Assembly (NCBI RefSeq): GCF_905171765.1
Contig: NC_053392.1
Coordinates: forward strand, 449,598,722 to 449,662,721
Length of the DNA: 64,000 bases
Direction: 5' to 3'
Origin: Bufo bufo
Taxonomy: Eukaryota > Chordata > Amphibia > Anura > Bufonidae
The translations under genes were made by a program, and so were the position numbers. This document shows positions 21,207-32,110 of this stretch, one piece after another (within the stretch, counting starts at the first letter, position 1; each line of letters opens with the position of its first letter). The notes under the pieces were generated by a model. It did no database searches. It was not told where the DNA came from and worked only from the letters and a program-made list of their open reading frames with translations.

Positions 21207-23882
21207 ACGGCAATTAGTGTATCAAGAGGTTGATGATGAGGATGAGACACAGTTGTCAATAACTAAAGTTGTTGTTAGGTCAACAAATCAGGAGGATGAG
21301 CAGAGTGAGGAAGTGGAAGAGGAGGTGGTGGATGATGAAATCACTGACCCAACCTAGGAGTGAGAATAGCAGTACAGAGGGGGAGGGATCCGCAGCACCG
21401 CAACAGGCTGGAAGAGACAGTGGGGTGGCAAAAGGGAGAAGGCGGGCCACAACAGGCCCGCAACTGTTCCCCGGAGCACACCCTTGCGGAAATCTCTCTT
21501 GCCAAGGGTTAAGTGTTCCGCAGTCTGGCGCTTTTTTGAGGAAAGTGCGGACGACAAAAGAATTGTAATTTTCAACCTGTGCCATACAAAAATTAGCAGG
21601 GGCGTAAGCACTAGCAACCTCACTACCACCAGCATGATCTGCCACATGGCATCAAAGCACCCTAATAGGTGGGCCGAACGCCTGGGTCCACAATCTGTGT
21701 CTGCGGCTCACACCACTACCTCCTCTTCCCCTGTGTTACGTGCTGGCCAATCCCCTGTCGAAGGTGCAGATGCCTCCCGCCCTGCACCTGGACCTTTGCA
21801 AGCACCATCAGTGAACACATCCACTTCCGTATCCCAGCGCAGCGTACAAATGTCCTTACACCAGGCATTTGAAAGCAAGCGCAAATACCCAGCCACCCAC
21901 AGGCCATACCACTAAATGCGCAACTTTCCAAATTACTTGCCCTGGAAATGTTGCCATTTAGGCTTATGGACCCTGAGGCCTTCCGCAGCCTGATGTCGGT
22001 GGCCGTGTCTCGTTGCGCAGTCCCTAGCCACCACTATTTTTCACGGTGTGCCGTGCCCTGACCAACTGAGTTACTGGGAAGGCCCACTTAACCACTGACA
22101 CATCGACAAGTGCTTGTGGCCAGGGACGCTACATTTCCCTGACGGCACACTGGGTGACCGCTGTGGAGGCCGGGAGCTACCGATGCCAAGGATTGCGGGC
22201 CCTAATTCCATCAGGGTTTCCGCCACCACCTACGTTAGTGGCTCCAACTCCCACTTCCCCTCCTCCTCCACCTCAGAATTACCCTCTTGCAGCACCAGTC
22301 AGCCATCAGTTGGTAGCTGGAAGCAGTGTAGCACTGCAGTGGCAAAGCGTCAACAGGCTGTGCTTAAGCTGATCAGCTTAGGTGACAAACAGCACACCGC
22401 CGTAGGGCTGTGGCAGGGTATAAGAGACCAGACTGAGCTTGAACTTTGTGGCAGCTTTGGAGCTTGGGAAGCTCACACACATCCCATACTTAGCCCACAT
22501 CTTCAAATTAGTGTTTCAGCGGTTTCTCAAAACCTACCCCAATAAGCCTGAGCTACTGGTGAAGGTGCGCCGCGTGTGTGCCCATTTCCGCAAGTCAGCG
22601 ACAGCTTCCGCCGGTCTGTCAACGCTGCAGCAGCGCTTACAATTGCCAGCTCACCGACTGTTGTGCGACATGAGCACACGCTGGAACTCCACGTTCTAAA
22701 TGTTGGCCAGGCTTTGTGAGTAGCAGAGGGCAGTAGTGGAATACCAGCTGCAGCAAGGTCGTCGCCTTTCCAGTCAGCAAGGAGTGGGCATAGATGGCTG
22801 ACCTCTGTGAGGTTTTAAGAAACTTTGAGGAATCAACCCAGATGGTGAGCGGCGATAACGCTAATATCAGCGTCACCATCCTACTTCTGTGTCTACTTAA
22901 AGGCTCGCTGCTCACAATGAAGGCCGATGCTTTGCATGTGGAAGAGGTGGAAATGGGTGAAGACATTACACAGGGCGATAGCCAGACCACCCTCAGTTTG
23001 TCTTCTCAGCACAAATTGGATGATGATGAGGAGGAGCAGGAGATGGTCGCCTTCACTACAGATGGTAGTACCCATGGAAGTTTAATTCCATCTGTTCAAC
23101 GTGGATGGGCAGAAGAGGATGAAGAGGATGAAGAGATTGAGAGTCATTCACCTGAAGACGAAAGTGAAGTCTTGTCTTTTGGGACTCTGGCACAGATGGC
23201 TGACTTTATGTTAGGCTGCCTTTACCATGACCCACACGTTTTACGCATTTTTGACAACACCGATTACTGGTTGTTCACCCTTCTTGACCCCCGCTACAAA
23301 CAGAACTTTACATCTCTCATTCCTGTGGTGGAGAGGATGAGCAAAATGGTGTAATACCAGAAGGTCCTTGGGGAAAAATTGCTCCAAAAATTTCCAGCTG
23401 ACAAAACTGGCTGCAGAGTTCGTAGTTCCTTGGGCAACCGAGGAGGAGAGACGAGGGGAACACACAGCAGTTCCAACAGAGGCAAGGCAACACTCTCCAA
23501 GACCTGGGACAGTTTTATGACACCCCGCCAGCACTCTCACCCTGATGCGCGGCCTAGTGTCACAAGGAGAGAAAAGTTCTGGAAGATGGTGAAGGAGTAT
23601 GTAGCAGACCATGTCAGCATCCTCAATGATCCCTCTGCACCTTAAAACTACTGGGTGTCCAAGCTGGACACGTGGCACGAACTGGTACTCTACGTTTTGG
23701 AGGTGCTGGCCTGCCCTGCCACCAGCATTTTGTCAGAGCAGGTATTTAGTGCTGCTGGGGGCATAATAACTGATAAGTGCATCCGCCTGTCAACTGAAAG
23801 TGCTGAAAGGTTGACTCTTATAAAAATTAACAAGGCCTGGATTGCCCCTGACTTCTCTACTCCACCAGAGGAAAGCGGCTGA
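21207..23882 (+). pseudogene. hAT transposase of the 13-kb element, decayed
   Basis: The same domain plan as the minus-strand copy: an acidic leader (DDEDETQLSITKVVV, about 21225-21357), a BED finger (FNLCHTKISRGVSTSNLTTT to HMASKH in the 21484-21915 frame), a middle region with VAKRQQAVLKLISLGD and HRLLCDMSTRWNSTF, an acidic insert (22980-23160), and a C-terminus with LEVLACPATSILSEQVFS and ERLTLIKINKAWI. The third acidic residue of SEQVFS remains. The D1 region around 22050-22130 is disrupted by stops and frame changes, and further breaks lie near 21915, 22545, 22700, 23354 and 23645. It is clearly dead and much more decayed than the nested copy. Confidence 0.85.
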
Positions 23883-24044
23883 ACATAAAGGCACTTTAAA
23901 TGTTTTTTTTTTATAATGTACTGAAAATACTGTATTCCCATGCACCCCTTCCACCACAAAAAAGGGTATACTGTTCAATCTTCCTTTTCTCGTCCTCCTC
24001 CTCTTCCATCATATCGACATGCTTATTAGTCTGCCCTTGCTACT

Positions 24045-24543
24045 AATGTTGTAGAGGGTCAGCTCACCTGAAGGCCCTCACATATGTTTTAGAGGGTCAG
24101 CTCACCTACAGACCCTTGCATATAATGTTTTAGAAGGTCAGCTCACCAGCAGACCCTCACCTATAAACTTTTAGAGGGTCAGCTCACCTGCAGGCCCTCA
24201 CATGTAAAGTTGTAGAGGGTCAGCTCACCAACACCACACTTACAATCTTTTAGAGGGTCAGTTCACCTGCAGGCCCTTGCATATAATGATTTAGCGGGTC
24301 AGCTCACCTGCAGGCCTTCACATATAATGTTTAGAGGGTCCACTCACCAGCAGGCCCTCTCCTACAATCTTTTAGAGGGTCAGCTCACCTGCAGGCCCTT
24401 GCATATAATGTTTTAGAGGGTCGGCTCACCAGCAGGCCCTCTCCTACAATCTTTTAGAGGGTAAGCTTACCTGCAGGCCATCGCATGTAGTGTTTTAGAG
24501 GTTCAGCTCACCAGCAGGCCCTCGCATATAATGTTTTAGAGGG
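24045..24543 (+). repeat. 41-bp minisatellite, array part 1 (about 12 copies)
   Basis: The core is TTTTAGAGGGTCAGCTCACC followed by AGCAGGCCCTC and a variable CxTATAAT segment. It lies just after the hAT stop codon. LTR-like element B splits the array at 24543/25827. Confidence 0.9.
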
Positions 24544-24563
24544 TGTAGAGGGAAGAGTGATGT

Positions 24564-24566
<3 letters not shown>

Positions 24567-24602
<36 letters not shown>

Positions 24603-24632
24603 AATATGTCTAATATATATATATATATATAT
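24567..24632. repeat. (AT)n microsatellite
   Basis: Alternating TATATA with a short interruption (TGTAAATATGTCTAA), inside LTR-like element B. Confidence 0.9.
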
Positions 24633-24847
24633 ATCCTAGTTCTGTTATGAAGTGGGCGTGTGTGATGCCATGGTGTGGCATCTGGGGGGATGCTCTCATT
24701 CACACCTTGGGCAGGAACTCCTTTGATTCCTTTGTCTGTACAGATCCTGAGCTAGCCTCGGGGGGCCAACTGGCAGTTCAAGCATTCCGTCACACTCCCA
24801 CGATGATGTCATCACCCTCCTGTTGAAGAGGGGGGAGGTGGGCTGCT

Positions 24848-24872
24848 TTTGGGCTTATATTAGCCCAAGCCA
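24848..24872 (+). promoter_or_regulatory. Putative promoter of LTR-like element B
   Basis: TGCTTTTGGGCTTATATTAG corresponds to the TATA region at 10249-10268 in element A, with the same upstream AGGAGG-like purines and a shared GATGTCA further upstream. Confidence 0.45.
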
Positions 24873-25611
24873 GGACAAAGCCACTCTCTCTTGGGATTGC
24901 CTAAAACAGACACACATACCACCTATACCACCGATAACCCCTGCTGCATAACCCCTGCATTAACCCCTGCTCCACCAACCATCCCCTAACCCCGGCTGCT
25001 GAACTCCTGCAGTCAGTATTTACCCCTGCTGCTGACCTCCTACAGCACTAACCTCGGCCCTGTCTGCCCACACCCATTGACCCTTGAGGCAGCCCCAGTT
25101 ACCCCTGTAGCTGCCCTGTAATCCTTTACCCATTCACTGCTGCCTTGCCTACCCCAGCAGCAGCTGAGTGTGTGTTAAACCTTTGTTTCTCCCATAGGGA
25201 TAGCTTAGAGCCAGGTTGGGTGGGCTGCTAATGAGTATGGGAGTGTAAAATATAGATAGTGTGTGTGGGGTGGAATGGGAATTGTGTATTGTGTAGTGTA
25301 GTTAGGTTTGTATTGTGTTTAATAATATTGTTTATTGTAGTACTGTTACTTTGCTGTGGTTTGTACATCTATGTATTTATATTTATATTCATTAATCTAT
25401 AAATATATATAGATATAGCGTATTGTTGGAATTGTATAGTTGTATTGTGTAATAAATACTTTATTGTTTATAATACAGCGTGTAGTGTTTTTAGTAGTCG
25501 CTGCCCTAGTATAGTGATAGTAAGTCACATGTAGTGTAGTTCAGTGTAGTGTATATGTAATCAGAGGTAGTTGTAGTTAGTTAGTGAGTATAGCTAGGTA
25601 TATAAATATAG

Positions 25612-25817
25612 TATAAATAGGCGGAGTCATCACTAGACGACTCACGCCTATTTATGAATAGTGATTATTGGTATTATCCAAAATATCAATAGTTTATATT
25701 TACTTTAACATAGTTTCTTATTTTAGGCATAAATAGGCGGAGTCATCACTAGACGACTCACGCCTATTTATGAATATTAATTATTGAGATTTGCATAAAC
25801 TTTAATAATTAATATTT
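25612..25817 (+). repeat. Two hairpin modules at the 3' end of LTR-like element B
   Basis: The first-stem module (AAATAGGCGGAGTC...GACTCACGCCTATTT) occurs twice, at 25612-25656 and 25728-25772. The last copy is followed by an AT-rich stem (AATATTAATTATTGAGATTT paired with its near complement to 25817). Element A has one copy of each. Confidence 0.75.
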
Positions 25818-25826
25818 CCCTTAACA

Positions 25827-26265
25827 GAGGGTCAGCTCACCAGCAGGCCCTCCCCTACAATCTTTTAGAGGGTCAGCTCACCTGCAGGCCATCGCATGTA
25901 ATGTTTTAGAGGGTCAGCTCACCAGCAGGCCCTCACCTACAATCTTTTAGAGGGTCAGCTCACCAGCAGGCCCTCACCTACAATCTTTTAGACAGTCAGC
26001 TCACCTGCAGGATCTCGCATGTAATGCTTTAGAGGGTGAGCTCACCAGCAGGCCCTCAACCATAATTTTTACAGGGTGAGCTCACCAGCAGGCCCTCGCC
26101 CATAATTTTTTCAATGGTCAGCTCAGCAGCAGGCACTCGCCCATAAATTTTTCGATGCTCAGATAAGCAGCAGGCACTCGCTCCTAATGTTTTAGAGGGT
26201 CAGCTCAGCAGCAGGCCCTCGCCCGTAATGTTTTAGAGGGTCACCAGCAGGCCATCAATCATAAT
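25827..26265 (+). repeat. 41-bp minisatellite, array part 2 (about 10 copies)
   Basis: Continuation of the 24045 array. Units become more diverged towards the element end, with TTTTTACAGGGTGAGC and CGATGCTCAGATAAGC variants. Confidence 0.88.
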
Positions 26266-26751
26266 TTTTCAAGTGTGCATGATGCCCTCCTTTATGTGTA
26301 GTAAAGGGTGTATTGGAGTGCTGGTTCCTTGTAATTTTTGGAAGCCCTTTCACTTTATATACAAGTCAATATACAGGAAAGAATGTTTCCTAAAAATTTT
26401 TACTCTAAAATCGATTTTATCTTCGGTTTTGTGTATATTAGTGTCAGTCTGTAAAAGTGGCGTACTACTCGGACAACATCATTCCCAGCAGCGACCTGGG
26501 AGTCCAAGATGCATCCAGACATCCTCCCCACGCTGTTCCCGAACCATTTTGGTGGTGTTTCCATCAATTTATGACCTTTTCCTATGAACCAGACAACCTC
26601 CTCTCTTCAGAGCAGGGAGTGCCTGGTTTAATGCTCAGGTTCTCCCATTGGCTTCCATTGTGCTAGGGTGCTCGGTAGAGTACCCGAGCATCCCGAGGTG
26701 TTTGACCCGAGCACCCGAACACCCAAGCACTTTGGTGCTCGATCAACACTA
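26266..26751. other. 3' subterminal region of the 13-kb hAT
   Basis: Non-coding. It ends with GAGCACCCGAACACCC-type repeats leading into the terminal inverted repeat, mirrored by GCTCGGC-rich sequence just inside the left end. Confidence 0.5.
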
Positions 26752-26759
26752 CTGTCTAC

Positions 26760-27300
26760 CATCATGTTCCATAAGGCTGCTGCTGTCTCTATCATGCCAC
26801 TGCTGCGCACTTGCCTACCAACATGCTCTGTACGGCTGCTGCTGCCTCCACCATGCTGCTTCCTGCCAACATGTACCATATAGCTGCTGCTGCCGCCATC
26901 ACCTCAGCTGCTGCTCCTTGTTGTTGATCCCCTACTGCCACCACAATTAATGTGATGCATCTGCCACTACTACCACCACCTTCACTGCTACTACTATTAC
27001 TATTATTACCCATAGACAGAATATCTACTGCCTTGTATGTTTTATGCTCTGCCGCTACTATTGTGGTCACGTGCCTTTAACACCTTACCTTTTCCATATT
27101 CACATTTTACTGGTGCTGCTCCCAATTAAAAGGGAGATCTTTTCTAGATTTGTTCAGAATGAGCCAATTTATCGCCTGACAATTAAGAATAGTGTGTGTC
27201 GTATTTGCAGGCATTATAACCCTGTCACTGTGCTTGGTCCCCCAACAAGCCACATTTTTTTTTTACTTTTTTATATTCATAACACTGTGTGTGTTTAAGC
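26760..27300. other. Right flank of the 13-kb insertion (old hAT 3' region)
   Basis: CTGCTGC- and CCACC-rich sequence continues the context left at 13671. Open frames here are short-repeat artefacts. Confidence 0.4.
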
Positions 27301-28280
27301 ACCATCTGTCCGCGATAAGGGACACATACCACAGCGTGGTGTATTTTTAAACACGCTGTTTGTTAATTCCATCAAACATACGTTTACCCATAGCTATATA
27401 TGTCATTGTTACTCAGACATGATTTACTATTGCTGTCAAGAGACTGTAGGAAGGGGGAACAGGGAGTACAAATAGCAAAAATTTAAGAAAATATATATAT
27501 ATACACATAGAGAGAGAGATATTATTCTTTTATTTATTTATTTATATATTTACATACATCCAGCTTCTTATCTCCCTTACCCATTTCCCCAAAAAACTGT
27601 TCTTCAAAATAATTCTCATACTCCCGCTGTCTTCTGCTATACCAACAGAGGACCTTTTCCTCTGCGTTCCAACATTTCCCCAAACCTGGTGTCATACCTA
27701 TCCCTATACCTACCCACCCTGCAGGACAGACATTTTTCAGCATCATATGATTGCTCTCATCTTCTCTTACTGTATCATTTAGTTTTTTATAATGTTATCA
27801 ATTTTTAATCTATGATTTCCATACCCATCACATTTGTTCCCTCAGCAAACCTCCAATACATTAGGTACCTCAAACACCTTCTCTTCTGGCAACTTTACTG
27901 GTAGACAAAAAGAAAAGCAGCATCCATAAAGGGACCAGTATACATAATATAGTCATAAGGCATTGTGCACAAAACAGCCTCCAAAATTTAAATGGCTAAT
28001 AGCAAGTGCAAAAAGATAAATACAACCTAGAAAATTACAAAAAAAGTATCCAAGCCACAAAGAATAGGGGGTGTTGGCCACCAACAGTGACCTACCACAG
28101 CTGACACATTTCTTTTAGAAACTTCATCAAAGGGGTGGTGTAGCAGACTTCGTCACAAAGCGCATTTATTTGCGAATAGTGGGTGCAATGACAGAGAGCT
28201 GTGAAAACGCCACCCCCAAGTCATTGTACCCGTCAGATGCCAGATTCATACATAATCACAGTATCTGAGTGTAAAAACAG
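27301..28280. other. Unclassified sequence, no gene
   Basis: Contains a short ATATAT/AGAGAG/TTTA microsatellite at about 27490-27550. No element boundary or coding segment was recognised. Confidence 0.4.
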
Positions 28281-28289
28281 TGTCTTTCA

Positions 28290-28660
28290 GATCTAGTGGG
28301 CTCAATACCGGAAAAAAAATTATCAGTTTTATCCTAATGCATTCTGAATGGAGAACAATCCGTTCAGTATGCATCAGGATGTCTTCAGTTCAGTCACTGT
28401 ACTGTTTTTGGAACACTTGCCGGAATGCCGGCATTATTTTACATTGAAATGCATTAATGCCCAAATGTGCCGGCAAAACGGTTCCAAAGTGTGAAAAAGA
28501 TAAATACCGGATTAGTTTTCCGGATGCCAACCGGAGAGACGGATCCGGTATTGCAATGCATTTGTGAGACAGATCCGGATGCGGTAGCCATTTGCATACA
28601 GATTTCCGAATCCGGAACTGCCTGCCGGAATCCAGCAACACAAATGAAGGGCCAGCCGCA
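28290..28660. repeat. CCGGAT-rich foldback repeat, decayed
   Basis: Contains local palindromes (CTGAATGGAGAACAATCCGT with CAG following) and repeated ATCCGGA/TCCGGA words, resembling the interior style of the stem-loop MITE at 29021. Ends and target site are not defined. Confidence 0.4.
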
Positions 28661-28784
28661 GCCATCTTGCTTGAAGATCTGGCACAAAATCTCGCAAATC
28701 AATTCGCTAACACGAAGACAGAGGAAATTCGACTTTAAGGCTAATAGAATTTGTCCTGAGATTTTGATCAAAATCCACTTAGTG

Positions 28785-28806
28785 GGATTAGATTCGCTCA
28801 TCTCTA
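28785..28806 (-). repeat. Isolated hAT terminus
   Basis: On minus it reads TAGAGATGAGCGAATC, a hAT-type terminal sequence like those at 15390 and 53547. The opposite end was not found. Confidence 0.5.
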
Positions 28807-29020
28807 GTCATATGTGCAGCTCCAGCCCGCCATTGACCCACGTGACGCTTGGGGGACACATGATCACTGTGGAGAATGGAAGTTTACAAGCGGCAACTGA
28901 CGTGCATCAATGGTAGTGGAAGACAGAAGAAGCAGAAACCCAGAGGCAGGGAACAGGGAAGTATGCTTCCCTTCGTAGGTTTTACAAGGTGCAGGGGCAT
29001 CTGACAGAAAGGCTCACAAA

Positions 29021-29370
29021 GGGTACTTTCACACTTGCGGCAGGATGGATCCGACAGGCTGTTCACCATGTCAGATCCATCCTTCCGCTATTTCGCCGTG
29101 CTGCCGGACTGCCGTTCCGCCCCCATTGACTATAATGGGGACGGGGGCGGAGCTCTGGCGCAGCGCGGCAGTGCACGGCAAAAGCCGCCGGACTAAAAAG
29201 TCGGACATGCAGGACTTTTTAGTCCGGCGGCTTTCGCCGTGCACTGCCGTGCCCATTATAGTCAATAGGGACGGAGCGGCGGTCCAGCGGCACGGCAAAA
29301 TAGCGGAAGGACGGATCCGACAGGGTGAGCAGCCTGTCGGATCCGTCCTGCGGCAAGTGTGAAAGTAGAC
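29021..29370. mobile_element. Near-perfect palindromic MITE, TTCACAC group
   Basis: Terminal sequence GGGTACTTTCACACTTGCGG pairs with the right end. The arms (about 150 bp) pair almost throughout around a centre near 29210 (GACTAAAAAGTCGGACATGC). AAA flanks both sides. Non-coding. Confidence 0.85.
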
Positions 29371-29951
29371 AAAGCTGGACAACCCCTTTAGGAAAAATTT
29401 AAAGAAGCGTTCAAACATACGTAACATAAAATACTGTCCCTAATCTCAGAACACAACTCGATGAAAGTACAACAGAAAGCCAGAAAAGAAACCACGGAGA
29501 GAAAATGTAAAAGTAAAAGTCTGCAAATCCACTAGTGCTCTCTGTCCTATCAACTTCAATGAGGTAGTGAGCCAAAACAGGGGGACTGGTGGGTAGGGAT
29601 ACCCTCCAAATCCCGCCTCTTTTTTAGTAAACCCTTTTGGGCGCCAGTAGTGTTGGATTTAAAAATGGTGGATTTATGTTGGGCTGCTCAAGTGTGTAAT
29701 AGGTTTTCGTTCGTGTTATGTTTGTAGAAGTGGGGATGGTATAGTGATATGTATAGGTATATCAATTGTATAGGAAAAAAAAGTATATATATATACATAT
29801 ATACACTCACCTAAAGAATTATTAGGAACACCTGCTCTATTTCTCATTAATGCAATTATCTAGTCAACCAATCCCATGGCAGTTGCTTCAATACATTTAG
29901 GGGGGTGGTCCTGGTCAAGACAATCTCCTGAACTCCAAACTGAATGTCAGA

Positions 29952-30767
29952 ATGGGAAAGAAAGGTGATTTAAGCAATTTTGAGCGTGGCATGGTTGTTG
30001 GTGCCAGACGGGCCGGTCTGAGTATTTCACAATCTGCTCAGTTACTGGGATTTTCACGCACAACCATTTCTAGGGTTTACAAAGAATGGTGTGAAAAGGG
30101 AAAAACATCCAGTATGCGGCAGTCCTGTGGGCGAAAATGCCTTGTGGATGCTAGAGGTCAGAGGAGAATGGGCCGACTGATTCAAGCTGATAGAAGAGCA
30201 ACGTTGACTGAAATAACCACTCGTTACAACCGAGGTATGCAGCAAAGCATTTGTGAAGCCACAACATGCACAACCTTGAGGCGGATGGGCTACAACAGCA
30301 GAAGACCCCACCGGGTACCACTCATCTCCACTACAAATAGGAAAAAGAGGCTACAATTTGCAGGAGCTCACCAAAATTGGACTGTTGAAGACTGGAAAAA
30401 TGTTGCCTGGTCTGATAAGTCTCGATTTCTGTTGAGACATTCAAATGGTAGAGTCCGAATTTGGCGTAAACAGAATGAGAACATGTATCCATCATGCCTT
30501 GTTACCACTGTGCAGGCTGGTGGTGGTGGTGAAATGGTGTGGGGGATGTTTTCTGGGCACACTTTAGGCCCCTTAGTGCCAATTGGGCATCGTTTAAATG
30601 CCACGGGCTACCTGAGCATTGTTTCTGACCATGTCCATCCCTTCATGACCACCATGTACCCATCCTCTGATGGCTACTTCCAGCAGGATAATGCACCATG
30701 TCACAAAGCTCGAATCATTTCAAATTGGTTTCTTGAACATGACAATAAGTTCACTGTACTAGAATGG
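29952..30767 (+). pseudogene. DD36E Tc1 transposase, N-terminal and central part
   Basis: Opens MGKKGDLSNFERG, followed by helix-turn-helix segments (ISQSAQLLGFSRTTISRVYK), an RRPHRVPLIS region, the first catalytic Asp in WSDKSRFLL (the usual following Glu is Lys), a GGGGEMVWGMF segment and the second Asp in YFQQDNAPCHKA. The frame continues uninterrupted for about 270 codons, then runs into Penelope sequence after FTVLEW. The third acidic residue is absent from this piece. The start is supported by the length of the family and by position 150 bp inside the left end. Confidence 0.87.
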
Positions 30768-31203
30768 AGCTACAGTATATAAGGCCTCCATATCTAGGCT
30801 AGCTAGCCAGCCATCTCTATCGCACTGGATGCTGTCCAGTCTCTGCAGGACGTCCATCGTGTCCCTGGCATATGACGGTAAGCCTATCACAAATGGTCTC
30901 AGCACTATATCAATACATGTGCTGATATTGGCTGTAAGACCGCCTATGCCCAATACTATGGGCCTGCCCTTAATGGGTGTGCCTGATTTATGTAACTTTG
31001 GCAGGCTGTAAAAGGTAGCACATATTGGAAACTTCGGTAACAGGTAGTCCAGTTCAGTCCTGCTAATGAGTCTGTTTTCATAGGCCTCATTAAGGAGAAG
31101 GGACAATTGAGCCCTGAAGGATGCCATGGGGATTGTGTCAAGGCGTCTGTATGTGGTATAGTCTTCTAATATCTGGAGACACATGTCTCGGTATTGGTTA
31201 TGA
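30768..31203 (-). pseudogene. Penelope-like reverse transcriptase fragment
   Basis: On minus the frame shows YYLLPKFPI-like text then SLPKLHKSGTPIKGRPIV, IGGLTANISTCIDIVLRPFV, a YARDTMDVLQRL stretch and WLASLDMEALYT. These are the N-terminal RT motifs of Penelope-like retroelements, including the LPKLHK and GRPIV signatures and the first catalytic Asp in SLDMEALYT. It is about 145 residues and stops at the Tc1 junction. The YADD region is missing. The fragment is sandwiched between the first Tc1 piece and a hAT end. Confidence 0.85.
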
Positions 31204-32100
31204 TTAGAGTTGAGCGAACACCTGGATGTTCGGGTTCGAGAAGTTCGGCCGAACTTCACGGAAATGTTCGGGTTCGGGATCCGAACCCGAACCGAACTTC
31301 GTCCCGAACCCGAACCCCATTGAAGTCAATGGGGACCCGAACTTTTCGGCACTAAAAAGGCTGTAAAACAGCCCAGGAAAGAGCTAGAGGGCTGCAAAAG
31401 GCAGCAACATGTTGGTAAATCCCCTGCAAACAAATGTGGATAGGGAAATGAATTAAAATAAAAATAAAAAAAATAAAAATTACCCAATATCAATTGGACA
31501 GAGGTCCCATAGCAGAGAATCTGGCTTCACGTCAGCAGAGAATCAGTCTCTTCATGCCATAGCAAAGAATCTGGCTTCATGTCAGCAGAGAATCAGTCTC
31601 TTCATGCCATAGCAGAGAATCTGGCTTCATGTCACCCACCACTGGAAGAGGCCACTGTCACATATTTAGGCCCCGGCACCCAGACAGAGGAGAGCTGTCC
31701 TGTAACAGAGAATCTGGCCTTATGTCAGCGCAGAATCTGTCTTCATGTCATAGCAGAGAATCAGGCTTCACGTCACCCACCACTGGAACAGGCCACTGTC
31801 ACACATTTAGGCCCAGGCACCCAGGCAGAGGAGAGAGGTCCCGTAACAGAGAATCTGGCCTTATGTCAGCAGAGAATCAGGCTTCACGTCACCCACCACT
31901 GGAACAGGCCACTGTCACATATTTAGGCCCAGGCAGAGGAGAGAGGTCCCGTAACAGAGAATCTGGCCTTATGTCAGCGCAGAATCTGTCTTCATGTCAT
32001 AGCAGAGAATCAGGCTTCACGTCACCCACCACTGGAACACGCCACTGTCACATATTTAGGCCCAGGCACTCAGGCAGAGGAGAGAGGTCCCGTAACAGAG
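31204..32100 (-). mobile_element. Truncated 3' end of the 15390-type hAT
   Basis: Sequence from TAGAGTTGAGCGAAC through the 141-bp minisatellite follows 15390-16430 with few differences. It breaks off at about 32100 inside a repeat unit where the second Tc1 piece begins. No transposase is present. Confidence 0.9.
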
Positions 32101-32110
32101 CAGGCTGGTG

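Larger units (their letters stand above)
24544..25826 (+). mobile_element. LTR-like element B (probable solo LTR)
   Basis: Starts TGTAGAGGGA, ends CTTAACA, and is flanked by GAGGG at 24539-24543 and 25827-25831. Removing it rejoins the minisatellite in register. It shares with element A the start, a TATA-like region, AATAAATACT near 25450 and the terminal hairpins. The two copies align weakly over most of their length, so they are old or different subfamilies. Confidence 0.78.
13680..26751 (+). mobile_element. 13-kb composite hAT element with 8-bp target duplication
   Basis: The left end TAGTGTTGATCAAGC matches the inverted right end (GCTCGATCAACACTA, ending at 26751). CTGTCTAC flanks both sides (13672-13679 and 26752-26759), a perfect 8-bp duplication typical of hAT. 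Inside are its own decayed transposase (21207-23882, +), a MITE, a 5.8-kb opposite-strand hAT, a 41-bp minisatellite and an LTR-like insertion. Without those insertions the element is about 5.4-6 kb. Confidence 0.85.

Noticed and set aside
15382..21210. ATCGTTGG/GTCAACGG as target duplication of the minus-strand hAT
   Set aside because: Only four of eight positions agree, so it is treated as unmatched flanks.
24045..26265. CRISPR-like regular repeat array
   Set aside because: Units are contiguous and diverged, with no unique spacers, and the window is eukaryotic.
26648..27070. Cys/His-rich frames on + and Ala-rich frame on minus
   Set aside because: They follow CTGCTGC and CCACC simple repeats in the old hAT flank.
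28290..28660. Full MITE boundaries for the CCGGAT-rich repeat
   Set aside because: No pair of complementary ends with a direct repeat could be found.
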